Assembly: GCA_028686145.1 (NCBI GenBank)
Contig: JAQUCQ010000014.1
Span: 1-22,336, forward strand
DNA: 22,336 nucleotides
Direction of reading: 5' to 3'
Origin: Desulfuromonadaceae bacterium
Lineage (GTDB): Bacteria > Desulfobacterota > Desulfuromonadia > Geobacterales > Pseudopelobacteraceae
Shown: in pieces, positions 13,893 through 21,301 of the stretch
Position numbering within the stretch: position 1 is the first letter of the stretch
Layout of the letters: every line of letters starts with the position of its first letter
Notes under the pieces: generated by a model
What the model saw: the letters and a program-made list of their open reading frames with translations, nothing else
Told to the model about the DNA's origin: nothing
Databases searched by the model: none
Program-made: the position numbers and the translations under genes

Positions 13893-15122
13893 ATGATTTT
13901 TTTTCCAATTAATGACTCATGCATGAAACGCAGTCGGCCCTATTTTCCCCTGCTACTCCTTGTTGCTCTTATGGCAATTGGCCAAAGCAGCCTCTCATGG
14001 GCAGACGACACAGGATATTTCCCGGACAAGCAGGGCGAGTGGCAGTATCGTCCTGCAAGTGGCTACGGCACATCGTACGGGCTGACCACCAAACAGACCC
14101 GCTCATTCAATGACCGGCTGAACGCGATTGAACGCATCGTGGGGGAAGCAGGAGTATTCAATCCCCCTCTCGGATTTCAGGCACGCGCCCGATCAGAAAT
14201 ATTTGAAGCCGGCTGCGCCGAGAGTTCCTGCAAAGGAAAACCGGTGCGAGGCCGGCTCACGGTTATTTTGTATTACTTTGTTGAGCATGACGGAGAGGCG
14301 GCGTGGGGGGGGGAAGCAAACACCTCGTTCGAACTGCGGACTAACGACCGGCTGCATGTTTTCGGTCGCCGCTACAGTCTCTCGTATGAGGGGCTCCGGC
14401 TGCCGGACGGACGTGAGATATTCTTCAGCCCCCAGGAGACAGCGCGCGTTGCCGGTTTTCCCGTCTACGACGGCAACTTGCTGATATTCACCTCCAAGGC
14501 TCGAGAAGTATGGATTCCCTTGACGCGTGAGCAATACTTGAAGGCTCTAATTTCTCTCCGCCAGCAAGAACTCAGTAAAGCCGAAGAAGACTCTGCAAAG
14601 CTAAAGAGCAGCGACCCATACCGCGATTGGCTGTCCAAACGCCCCCAACGACTCAAGGATAACGAAAGAGCCTACCAGCGGTTGAAGAAGATTGACCCGG
14701 TAAGGGCCGAAAAACTGCGTGCTACCCTGCAGCAGACTGAGGATGAGATGGGGACTCGTTTGAAAAACAGCGTCCCGGTCAGTGCTAGTTCGGAGATAGG
14801 ATTCGAGTTCTTTAAGGAGCGCATTGAAACGCTGAAAAACGAATTGGCCGCCATGACTCCGACAGAGCGAAAAACGCAGGCACGAATTATTAATGACCAC
14901 AACCTCGGTTCGGGCCTTGTTGCGGCGCAATCGTCCGAGGGGCGGCTGCTTGTTACGCTCAACCCCGACTACTTCGATAGTTCTCGGCCAGCAACAGACA
15001 TCCAGTTGGTGAGTGTTCTGTTTGATTTCGAAGGGCCGTCGACGACTCATATCGGTAACAAACGCCTTTCAGAAGCATTGTTTGGCATTGACTGGACCCG
15101 CATTGCGGTTATTGCGAGATAG
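13893..15122 (+). CDS. Exported protein of unknown function, 409 residues
   Basis: This is the only complete rightward gene in the window. ATG at 13893 follows GGGAGGGG at good spacing; an internal ATG at 13923 begins MKRSRPYFPLLLLVALM, so the signal peptide either has a long n-region or starts there. Cleavage should fall near SWADD. Residues about 40-210 are strand-rich, with two Cys (GCAESSCKGK, about 108-113) that may form a disulfide, and end with VWIPLTREQYLKAL. Residues 215-340 are a charged helical region, probably coiled coil (LRQQELSKAEEDSAKLK, RATLQQTEDEMGTRLK). The last 65 residues return to strand character (LLVTLNPDYFDSS). The gene contains nine consecutive G at 14305-14313. I know no family. 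The divergent arrangement suggests a functional link with the large TPR protein. Confidence 0.8.
   Translation: MIFFPINDSCMKRSRPYFPLLLLVALMAIGQSSLSWADDTGYFPDKQGEWQYRPASGYGTSYGLTTKQTRSFNDRLNAIERIVGEAGVFNPPLGFQARARSEIFEAGCAESSCKGKPVRGRLTVILYYFVEHDGEAAWGGEANTSFELRTNDRLHVFGRRYSLSYEGLRLPDGREIFFSPQETARVAGFPVYDGNLLIFTSKAREVWIPLTREQYLKALISLRQQELSKAEEDSAKLKSSDPYRDWLSKRPQRLKDNERAYQRLKKIDPVRAEKLRATLQQTEDEMGTRLKNSVPVSASSEIGFEFFKERIETLKNELAAMTPTERKTQARIINDHNLGSGLVAAQSSEGRLLVTLNPDYFDSSRPATDIQLVSVLFDFEGPSTTHIGNKRLSEALFGIDWTRIAVIAR
14305..14313 (+). repeat. Nine-G homopolymer inside a coding region
   Basis: Nine consecutive G encode part of Trp-Gly-Gly-Glu in the exported 409-residue protein. Tracts of this length can slip in replication and switch a frame on and off. 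As printed the frame is intact. Confidence 0.9.
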
Positions 15123-15234
15123 GATGTACGTGGTAAGAAATTAGTGGACACATTTTTAAGAGCGGGTTTTAGTGCCCCTCAACTGAAGTGTTCATGTCAT
15201 CGATTAGATGGAAGTACACGCAAGATGCGCCGAC

Positions 15235-16785
15235 TCAATGATATATACTTGATTCCTTCGCTTCCTGTCCGACCGTTGACGGAGAAATCGGCGTATGGTT
15301 CTTCACCGCAAACACTTCAATGCCTGCCTTTGTCTCCAGCGGACAGACATTCTCGCAGATGCCGCAGCCATTGCAGATTTCCTCTACCACATAGGGCTCC
15401 TTAACTGTTCTGACAAGGCCGTCCAGTCCCATGACCTGCACCTCCCGGGAACGGATGGCTTTCTCCGGAATCGGGCAGTGCTCTTCACAGACAATGCAGT
15501 CGATCTTGCGGGCAAACGGCAGGCAATGGTTTTTATCGAAGACCGCCTTGCCGATCACTTCACGCTGCTTGGTTTCAACAGGAAGGGATGGAATTGCCCC
15601 GGTCGGACAGACCTGGCCACAGAGAGTGCAGTTATATTCGCAGTACCCCAGCCTGGGGATAAGCAGCGGGGTATAGATGCCCTCCAGTCCGGCTTGATAT
15701 GCCGCCGGATACAGGGCATTTTTCAGGCAAACCTTCATGCATTCACCGCAACGGACACATTTCTTCAGAAAATCATCTTCATTCCGTACTCCCGGTGGAC
15801 GCAGCAGGCGTGACTGTTTTTCGGGATAGCGGAACCGAATCGGTAGCGCCAGCAGCAGGCCACCGGCCATCCCGCCCAGCAGCACACGCCGCTCCGGCAA
15901 CAGCGGACCACCCCCCTTCAGTTTCAGAGAAGAGCGAAATGATATCCTCTCATGCGGGCACCCCTGCAGGCATTCCATACAGAGGACACACTCCTCCTTG
16001 CGCAGAACATCCTGATCGAAGCTGGTGGGGCACAGCTGGCGGCACTGTCCGCAATCGGAACACAACGCCTGCGGGACTCTGCTGAAGGGGGAAAAACGCG
16101 CCAGCCAACCGAGCAGCGTCCCGAGCGGGCAGATGTTGCGGCACCAGTTGCGCGTTTCAAACCGCTCCAGGGCGATAATGCCGAGCAGAATAGCTGTTGA
16201 AAGGAGCGCCAACGGGTAGAGCGTGTCGCGGAACGGCAGCAGATTGTCACGAATCAGACTGTATGCAGGCGCCAGAGTATCCCGCCGTTCACCGATGATA
16301 CGATATAATCCGACCCACCCTTCTCTGCTCACAAGGCCAAGGACCGGGTAGAGCAGAAAAGTCATCGCACGCAGCAGAATGGCAATCGGGTCCAGCAGAC
16401 CACTCAGATTGATATTGAACAGCGATGCCGAGAGCAGCGGCAGCAGCAGCCAGTATTTAAAGTTACCCTTGAGCGCCTTGAGCGGAGTCGTCTTGCGGAT
16501 TTTTGAAGTCACCAGGTCGAGAATAGTGCCCAGAGGGCAGATCCATCCACAGAAAAAGCGTCCGAGAACCAGCGTCGCCACGGTCATAAGCGTGGCTGGA
16601 AACAGCAGCCAGCTCCATGACTTTGCGGCAAGCAGATAACTGAACAGCACCAGCGGATCAGCCCTGAAAAAGGAATTGACTGCCGCATTAATATCGTCAC
16701 GGCCACGGTATTCCGTCTGCACGAACAGAATCAGGAACAGCGCCAGGAAGATAAACTGGCAGATGCGGGCAGTGGTTAGCTTCAT
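15235..16785 (-). CDS. Membrane polyferredoxin, NapH/NapG-like
   Basis: This 516-residue membrane electron-transfer protein probably relays electrons between the quinone pool or a periplasmic partner and an iron-sulfur chain. The N-terminal part has membrane segments at about 8-25, 58-76, 110-130, 135-152 and 190-208. It carries two NapH/CcoG-type motifs, CGWICPLGT (Cys79/83) and CRNICPLGT (Cys215/219). Six ferredoxin-like cysteine sets follow: 242/245/248/252, 266/269/272/276, 343/346/349/353, 382/386/389/393, an atypical set around 421/430/433/437, and 471/474/477/481. A further hydrophobic stretch at about 300-316 splits the ferredoxin part. Length and layout suggest a fusion of a NapH-like membrane subunit with a NapG-like four-cluster subunit. 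Its ATG lies 4 bp after the DUF362 stop, so the pair is one operon. Confidence 0.9.
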   Translation of the reverse strand: MKLTTARICQFIFLALFLILFVQTEYRGRDDINAAVNSFFRADPLVLFSYLLAAKSWSWLLFPATLMTVATLVLGRFFCGWICPLGTILDLVTSKIRKTTPLKALKGNFKYWLLLPLLSASLFNINLSGLLDPIAILLRAMTFLLYPVLGLVSREGWVGLYRIIGERRDTLAPAYSLIRDNLLPFRDTLYPLALLSTAILLGIIALERFETRNWCRNICPLGTLLGWLARFSPFSRVPQALCSDCGQCRQLCPTSFDQDVLRKEECVLCMECLQGCPHERISFRSSLKLKGGGPLLPERRVLLGGMAGGLLLALPIRFRYPEKQSRLLRPPGVRNEDDFLKKCVRCGECMKVCLKNALYPAAYQAGLEGIYTPLLIPRLGYCEYNCTLCGQVCPTGAIPSLPVETKQREVIGKAVFDKNHCLPFARKIDCIVCEEHCPIPEKAIRSREVQVMGLDGLVRTVKEPYVVEEICNGCGICENVCPLETKAGIEVFAVKNHTPISPSTVGQEAKESSIYH

Positions 16786-16789
16786 GTCA

Positions 16790-17674
16790 CTACGCCCTTA
16801 CTACCTTGATCTTGTCCAGATTCATCTCTCCGAGACCACGCTTGTAAGCGGCAACCGTCACCGGAATATCGGACGGCTTCATGCCGAACAGTGTCGTGGC
16901 ATAGGCGTCGGCAGCAACAATATCGGTCGAAGCAATCACTTTGTTCAGGACCCTGACATCAGCAATACTTCCCCCCTGTGGACCGTGGGCGGTGAGGATT
17001 CGGGTTGCATCGATAATGGTGAGGTGGCTCTTCACATGGGCGTTGACATCCGCCAGGGCTGTATCCAGGTTGCGGTGAATGTAGCCACGGTTGCCCCCCA
17101 TAATTCCCATGATATTTTTCAAGCCGAGCGTCAGCTTTGAAAGCCCGTGATGCTTTGCTACCGGCACATTGATATACACATCGGCCAGGAGCACCTCGTC
17201 ATACAATTCCCATTCCTTCAGAAACGTGCCGTTCAAAGCGACGTTCCTGAAACGCTCCGTTTCAATATGCTTGCACTCGACCCCTTTCATCCCTTTTAAG
17301 GCCCCCTCAATTCCGCTGTTAACATAACAGCGGCGAGAATCGTTGCAGGTATTATCAAACACTTTGACTTTTTTAGCCCCTGCAGCCAGACACTCCTCCA
17401 CAACCGCCCGTACCACCAGGGGATGGGTATTGGCAGCAAACTTGACGGAGCGGTCCCACCCCATGTTGGGCTTGACTACGACCACATCACCCGGCTTGAC
17501 AAACCGCTTCATACCACCGACCGCAATGATGGCTTTTCTGGTTATAGCGGCATAATCGCCACCCTCTGCCACGGCGACCAGCGAGTGCTCGCGAGCGGCA
17601 AGAGCTTCCTTCATCAATGTTGGAGCCAGCAATAGAGCGGTTCCAGTGGCTTTTATGAATGTACGCCTGTCCAT
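16790..17674 (-). CDS. DUF362 protein with twin-arginine-type signal
   Basis: The 294-residue product starts MDRRTFIKATGTALLLAP, a twin-arginine motif followed by a hydrophobic segment, so export by Tat with a bound cofactor is likely. The body (about 40-280) is a DUF362 domain: VVVKPNMGWDR, THPLVVRAVVEECLAAGAKKVKVFDNT, then VYINVPVAKHHGLSKLTLGL and KNIMGIMGGNRGYIH. The family is often found beside or fused to ferredoxins, but its reaction is not established to my knowledge. It has no 4Fe-4S set of its own, though Cys110, Cys117 and Cys134 (approximate positions) are present. An AGGAGG site sits six bases before the ATG. It is the first gene of the operon with the polyferredoxin, which suggests a periplasmic redox partner. 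An extended -10 promoter and a hairpin leader lie upstream. Confidence 0.85.
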   Translation of the reverse strand: MDRRTFIKATGTALLLAPTLMKEALAAREHSLVAVAEGGDYAAITRKAIIAVGGMKRFVKPGDVVVVKPNMGWDRSVKFAANTHPLVVRAVVEECLAAGAKKVKVFDNTCNDSRRCYVNSGIEGALKGMKGVECKHIETERFRNVALNGTFLKEWELYDEVLLADVYINVPVAKHHGLSKLTLGLKNIMGIMGGNRGYIHRNLDTALADVNAHVKSHLTIIDATRILTAHGPQGGSIADVRVLNKVIASTDIVAADAYATTLFGMKPSDIPVTVAAYKRGLGEMNLDKIKVVRA

Positions 17675-17727
17675 ACAAACCTCCTGTGATCATTTTTGCC
17701 ACAAATCCGGCTTACACATGCACAGCT

Positions 17728-17782
17728 AAAAACCCGCTTCGGCACGAATCAACGGTGGTTTCGTTGCAGGTTGCCGTACGGG
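17728..17782 (-). terminator. Leader hairpin with U tract: attenuator or small-RNA terminator
   Basis: On the minus strand CCCG-TA-CGGCA, a bulge, then CGAA pairs with TTCG-TGCCG-AAG-CGGG and is followed immediately by TTTTT (17728-17732). The stem begins at almost the predicted transcription start of the promoter at 17787-17795 and ends 54 bp before the DUF362 ATG. It could be a conditional terminator controlling the DUF362/polyferredoxin operon, or the end of a short RNA of about 55 nt, or the distant terminator of the SGNH gene (stop 17970). Confidence 0.65.
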
Positions 17783-17786
17783 AGTA

Positions 17787-17795
17787 ATTATATCA
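17787..17795 (-). promoter_or_regulatory. Extended -10 promoter before the DUF362 operon
   Basis: On the minus strand TGATATAAT gives a consensus -10 with extended TG. The -35 position (about 17810-17815) reads CGTGTA and is weak. The start point would be near 17780. The gap 17796-17969 upstream shows nothing else convincing. Confidence 0.5.
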
Positions 17796-17969
17796 GTAGT
17801 TCAGAATATTACACGTGAGTGGGGGCAATAACCTGCAGCAATTGCTTTGACGGTGAACTCCGGCGTTAACACGATGGACAGCTTGACGACTGGAATTTGA
17901 CCGCGTCGGGATTTTGAAGGTGCGCAGGTCAAAGCCCCCTGATTTTGTTCATACCTCAATTCAAACTCT

Positions 17970-18596
17970 TTAAACGGGCAGCGCTCCACTCTTTTTCAAG
18001 AGCTTGAGCAAGGCTTCGGCAAGCATTCGGTACCCTGCAGCATTGGGGTGAATATAATCTGATTTCAGATTCCCCTTGCTTAGTATATGTGGAAGTATTT
18101 TTGCCTCAATAGGGACGTGAAATTCTTTGGCAAGCTCTTCATAAAGTGGTGGTGGTTTCAAAGAAAGATTAGGTTCAGGTACCGCAACCAGCAATACCGG
18201 AACGCTCTGTTCAGCGGCTATCCGCATCATAGCGCGAAGGTTGTCGGCAATTAACTGATGATTCTGGTGAGCAAGCAGATCATTGCCGCCATGACAGAGA
18301 ATCAAAAGAGCAGGATGCACCAGCTCAAGCAGTCCCGACAGGCGTTGCACGCCAGTAGCGGAAACCTCGCCCGGCACTCCGGCATTGATTACCTTACGTC
18401 CGGTCAAACTCGTCAGCACCGCTGGATAACTCTCAGACTCACCTGCACCAGTACCAAATGTGAGGCTATCGCCAAAAGCCAGAATCGTGGCATCGGCTGC
18501 CAGCGGAGGTAGTTGAGGTGCTTTGCTGCAGGCGGTAAAGAGCAGCAAAACAGCAAACAGCGGTACTATTAAGAGGTGAATTCTATTTGTGCTCAT
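17970..18596 (-). CDS. SGNH/GDSL-family lipoprotein esterase
   Basis: This 208-residue hydrolase probably cleaves acyl or acetyl esters of lipids or cell-envelope polymers. MSTNRIHLLIVPLFAVLL with lipobox LFTAC puts the lipid anchor on Cys23. The catalytic blocks are complete: GDSLTFG with nucleophile Ser44, Gly73 in NAGVPGE, GGND with Asn105, and SDYIHPNAAGY with Asp180 and His183. It resembles the TesA/arylesterase branch in size and spacing. The ribosome site before ATG 18596 is weak; the start fits the lipoprotein signal and follows the small conserved gene by 34 bp, so translation may depend on upstream ribosomes. It closes the run of genes from 19805. No obvious terminator stands directly after it apart from the hairpin near 17733-17782. 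Confidence 0.88.
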   Translation of the reverse strand: MSTNRIHLLIVPLFAVLLLFTACSKAPQLPPLAADATILAFGDSLTFGTGAGESESYPAVLTSLTGRKVINAGVPGEVSATGVQRLSGLLELVHPALLILCHGGNDLLAHQNHQLIADNLRAMMRIAAEQSVPVLLVAVPEPNLSLKPPPLYEELAKEFHVPIEAKILPHILSKGNLKSDYIHPNAAGYRMLAEALLKLLKKSGALPV

Positions 18597-18630
18597 AATC
18601 TGGCCAGGGAAGAGGCTGGGTCATATTAAG

Positions 18631-18813
18631 TTACTTATTGATATAAGCATTAAGCCCGATGGTGATCGGCTTGCCATCCACTTCGGCGGCGGTAACGGCA
18701 TTACCTCGCGTACTGGCAACCACCAGAGTCTTGCCGGATGCCGAGGGAGTCGGTTTCTCCAGATCGATTTCGATGCAGAGTTTGTTGCCTTTTATTTCAA
18801 CGGTCATTGCCAT
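18631..18813 (-). CDS. Conserved small protein, 60 residues, unknown function
   Basis: The product begins MAMTVEIKGNKLCIEIDL, continues with PTPSASGKTLVVASTRGN and ends in a strand-rich segment with GKPITIGLNAYINK. It looks like a compact beta fold with no signal peptide or membrane segment, so it is cytoplasmic. I believe similar short proteins occur widely in Proteobacteria, but I know of no assigned function. An AAGGAG site eight bases before the ATG supports the start. It begins one base after the stop of the alpha/beta hydrolase remnant and precedes the SGNH lipoprotein gene. Confidence 0.8.
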   Translation of the reverse strand: MAMTVEIKGNKLCIEIDLEKPTPSASGKTLVVASTRGNAVTAAEVDGKPITIGLNAYINK

Positions 18814-18814
18814 T

Positions 18815-19196
18815 TTAACTACTCCTTATGTTTTGTATAAACGTCCCCACCGCCGCAAAATAGGCTTCCTGATTTGCTGCCAAGATGGTGCTGTGATCGC
18901 CACGCTCAAAGACGAGCAGCTCCTTTGGTTCACATGCCGTAACCGCGATACTCGGCCAGCAGCAGATTGGCCTCCAGACCGGTTATGCGCTCCTCGAACT
19001 CACCCAGGTAATCTGCAACCGACTCGCCATTGCCGTGGAAGGGGATAATGGTCGGAGCATCGTCATGCTGATGGATGTAGCGGCACCCGAGCCAGAAACT
19101 ATCGCCTTTGACAAAGAACGGCTCCTCGAACCTGTGTGGCCAGGGATAGAAATAGCGGCTGGTTACTAGCGGATGATCAAGAAATGGATCGTTCAT
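18815..19196 (-). pseudogene. Alpha/beta hydrolase with internal deletion
   Basis: The first 88 codons (19196 to 18930) encode an alpha/beta hydrolase N-terminus beginning MNDPFLDHPLVTSRYFYPWP, with the oxyanion-type FHGNGES and ending LLLAEYRGYGM before a TGA. Immediately after, in another frame, the sequence continues EPKELLVFERGDHSTIL and AANQEAYFAAVGTFI to a TAA at 18815. That is the C-terminal end of the same fold with the catalytic His in GDH. Family members have about 250 residues; the missing block of about 130-150 residues includes the nucleophile elbow GxSxG. The gene is therefore broken by an internal deletion that also shifts the frame. No insertion sequence is seen at the junction near 18926. 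Confidence 0.85.
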
Positions 19197-19217
19197 GCGT
19201 GTGTTTCCCGCACTTAT

Positions 19218-19805
19218 TTATTTTGCCGTGCTTTCATGCAATACCCGCTCGATGCGGCGATCCGGAACCAGCCACATCAAGGCGACAAACACATAAATAG
19301 CGGCGGCAATCCATGGTTGGTAGAATGCCGCGAGGATTGATACGGCATACAGAATTGGCGAGATTTTCCCCTTCAGGTCACGACCGATCGCTTTTTTCAA
19401 GATAGACTCAGCTCCCTGGCTGGCAATAATCGTCTGCTGCAGGATAAAGTAGGCAATTGCGGCCAGAAGCAATACGGCCCCGTAAAGGGCCATAGGGGCT
19501 GGGGATACGTGGTTGTGCCCGACCCAACCGGTGGCAAAAGGAAAGAGCGACAGCCAGAACAGCAGATGAAGGTTGGCCCAGAGGATCCCGCCGGTAACGT
19601 GGTGAATAGTATACAGCATGTGGTGATGGTTGTTCCAGTAGATACCGATATACACGAAACTGAGGATATAACTCAAAAAGACCGGCAGGAGCGGATGCAG
19701 GGCAGAAATGTCAGAGCCAAGCGGCACCTTCATTTCCAGGACCATGATGGTAATGATAATGGCGATAACGCCGTCGCTGAAAGCTTCCAGTCTGTTTTTT
19801 CCCAT
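19218..19805 (-). CDS. TMEM175-family (DUF1211) membrane protein, probable potassium channel
   Basis: This 195-residue integral membrane protein has the family hallmark RLEAFSDGVIAIIITIMVLE (residues 5-24), in which the FSD motif of the first helix forms part of the pore in bacterial TMEM175 channels. Further membrane segments lie at about 40-60, 70-92, 102-125, 150-170 and 170-185, giving the six expected. A His-rich stretch, NNHHHMLYTIHH, follows helix 2, as in relatives. The length is typical of bacterial members. The ribosome site is not strong (GGGGATGAAACGG upstream). The next gene on the strand is the hydrolase pseudogene, 21 bp downstream. Confidence 0.88.
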   Translation of the reverse strand: MGKNRLEAFSDGVIAIIITIMVLEMKVPLGSDISALHPLLPVFLSYILSFVYIGIYWNNHHHMLYTIHHVTGGILWANLHLLFWLSLFPFATGWVGHNHVSPAPMALYGAVLLLAAIAYFILQQTIIASQGAESILKKAIGRDLKGKISPILYAVSILAAFYQPWIAAAIYVFVALMWLVPDRRIERVLHESTAK

Positions 19806-19860
19806 ACCGTTGCCGTTTCATCCCCTTGCATGAAATGTTCACTCAATAAAAACGTTATGA

Positions 19861-19944
19861 TTATCTGACTCGCCGTTTAATGACTTTATCAGTAATCTCG
19901 GTAAAAGCAACATCGTGGCTGACCAGGAAGAGCTGATTCCACCA
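19861..19944 (-). pseudogene. C-terminal remnant of an ABC-type ATPase
   Basis: The minus-strand frame ending at TAA 19861 reads LWWNQLFLVSHDVAFTEI and then TDKVIKRRVR. LFLVSHD is the H-loop region after Walker B in ABC or SMC/SbcC-type ATPases, and the distance to the stop fits a C-terminus. No start and no Walker motifs precede it within this stretch; frames upstream are short and unrelated. It is a decayed fragment. Confidence 0.55.
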
Positions 19945-20165
19945 TAATGACCCGCTGGAGAAGATGTCCATGAACAAGCTCGATTAGGTTCAGGAGTGAC
20001 TTGACTGATTTGATGTTCAAGGTGGAACATCTCGAAGCAAATAATGGGGTCCGTATCAACAGCGATGAGCTTTTACTCGAACTCCACTTGGGCGGGTGGT
20101 GAACTGGCGCCAAACCACAGAAAACCCTTTAATATGATTACGGTTTATAATCAGGCCTACCAAAG
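19945..20165. other. Gene-poor stretch with decayed fragments beside tRNA-Glu
   Basis: No intact gene is present. The rightward frame 20013-20102 reads MFKVEHLEANNGVRINS and then DELLLELHLGGW, which is protein-like but lacks a ribosome site. A leftward frame, not joined to the ATPase remnant, contains SLLNLIELVHGHLLQRVIM. These may be shuffled relics downstream of the tRNA 3' end, or chance frames. Confidence 0.35.
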
Positions 20166-20202
20166 AAAAAAGGCCACTTTCCATGAGGAAAATGACCTTT
20201 TT
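20166..20202 (-). terminator. Intrinsic terminator of tRNA-Glu
   Basis: On the minus strand AAAAAGGTCATTTTCC pairs almost completely with GGAAAGTGGCCTTTTT around loop TCAT, ending in a run of T. It starts a few bases after the encoded CCA. Confidence 0.85.
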
Positions 20203-20208
20203 GATATT

Positions 20209-20286
<78 letters not shown>

Positions 20287-20297
20287 GTATAAACCTG

Positions 20298-20339
20298 CCA
20301 CGCCGTTCCATTTAAGGAATCATGCCCAATGAAGCGTGG
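20298..20339 (-). repeat. Leader hairpin of the tRNA-Glu transcript
   Basis: CCACGC (20298-20303) pairs with GCGTGG (20334-20339), with an inner TTCC/GGAA pair. It lies between the promoter and the tRNA and could be a processing signal for 5' leader removal. Confidence 0.45.
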
Positions 20340-20350
20340 AAAGGATGAGT

Positions 20351-20379
20351 TTTATATCCAACTATTCCTCGGAAGTCAA
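20351..20379 (-). promoter_or_regulatory. Sigma70-type promoter of tRNA-Glu
   Basis: On the minus strand TTGACT (20374-20379), an exact 17-bp spacer and TATAAA (20351-20356). The predicted start gives a leader of about 60 nt before the tRNA. Confidence 0.7.
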
Positions 20380-20404
20380 TTGTTTTTTTATTAGGTGCCA
20401 TAAT

Positions 20405-21301
20405 TTATCGTGGCAAACGACATGTCCGACCATACCAACGCCTGATGACAAAGATATCCGAGAGCTTTTTATCTGACGGCCAGGCGTCAGCCGGACGGCG
20501 CGTACGCATGATTTCAGCAAGCCGCCGTGACAATGGAGAAATCACGACCCCGCCATTGCCAGTCCCGCCACATTCCAGACGGCTTTCTATAGCCGTCTGC
20601 CGGTCAAGCACGATAATGACATGTCCGTTCCAGACAATCAAATCAAGCGGCTGAAGCAGCGTCGCAATTTCAGCGCTCCGCTTGCCGGCAATAATAACTG
20701 CTTGACCAAAAGTAATCAGTTGCGAGGTATTTCGTGGCGTCCAGCCGCCGGTGGCATAGTACAACAGCCCTGAACAATCCAGCCCGGCCAGAATCAGTCG
20801 CTTTTTATCAACCGTTTTTATGCCGTCATAAAACCATGCCTCCAGCTCGGGGACTCCGTCCACTACGTTGCCTCCCCAGACATAAGGGCTGCCGATAGCT
20901 GCTCTGAGCGCCGATAAAATTTCTTCACGCGGAGGCAGCACCGGCCGGCGAGGTTCAGGGACGGCATGCTCCAGCCTTAGAAAACGGCCGTCGACATACA
21001 GACGAACATTTGCCGGTGCCACATACTCATCAGATTTAACCTGATAGACATCAGTCGATCCGGAATGCAGCTTTTTCAAGAGGGTAAAAACTGTCCCGGG
21101 CAGGGCAATGAATTCAAGCTCACGGACCTGTCCGCAGCGATCGGTTTTCAGGACATGCCGGCTTACACCACCGAAAACCACCTTGAAGTCAGAGGTATTC
21201 AGAACGGGGGTTGACGTGTTTGCCACACCATACTCAATGGCCTCGGATGGCCTGAGAAATGCAAGCCAGAACAGAGCTATGAGGATTATACGTTGTTTCA
21301 T
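20405..21301 (-). CDS. Exported NlpC/P60-family cysteine hydrolase
   Basis: This 298-residue protein probably cuts peptide bonds in peptidoglycan stem peptides. MKQRIILIALFWLAFLRPS ending in EAIEYG is a signal peptide. Residues about 25-105 form a beta-rich N-terminal part that resembles a bacterial SH3-like region. The NlpC/P60 domain (about 125-290) shows GSPYVWGG (137-144), the catalytic AGLDCSGLLYYATGG with Cys176, and the His strand DLIVWNGHVIIVLD with His227, followed by an acidic or polar third residue near Glu239. The start overlaps the stop of the upstream gene by ATGA, so the two are translationally coupled; there is no separate ribosome site. Downstream it ends 26 bp before the tRNA-Glu promoter. 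Confidence 0.88.
   Translation of the reverse strand: MKQRIILIALFWLAFLRPSEAIEYGVANTSTPVLNTSDFKVVFGGVSRHVLKTDRCGQVRELEFIALPGTVFTLLKKLHSGSTDVYQVKSDEYVAPANVRLYVDGRFLRLEHAVPEPRRPVLPPREEILSALRAAIGSPYVWGGNVVDGVPELEAWFYDGIKTVDKKRLILAGLDCSGLLYYATGGWTPRNTSQLITFGQAVIIAGKRSAEIATLLQPLDLIVWNGHVIIVLDRQTAIESRLECGGTGNGGVVISPLSRRLAEIMRTRRPADAWPSDKKLSDIFVIRRWYGRTCRLPR

Noticed and set aside
15123..15234. Sequence around GTGGACACATTTTTAAGAGC that resembles an insertion-sequence end
   Set aside because: No partner repeat, target duplication or transposase fragment is seen nearby.
17801..17989. Leftward 62-codon frame beginning MERCPFKEF after the SGNH gene
   Set aside because: It overlaps the end of the SGNH gene, has no ribosome site, and covers the region just upstream of a promoter; chance frame more likely.
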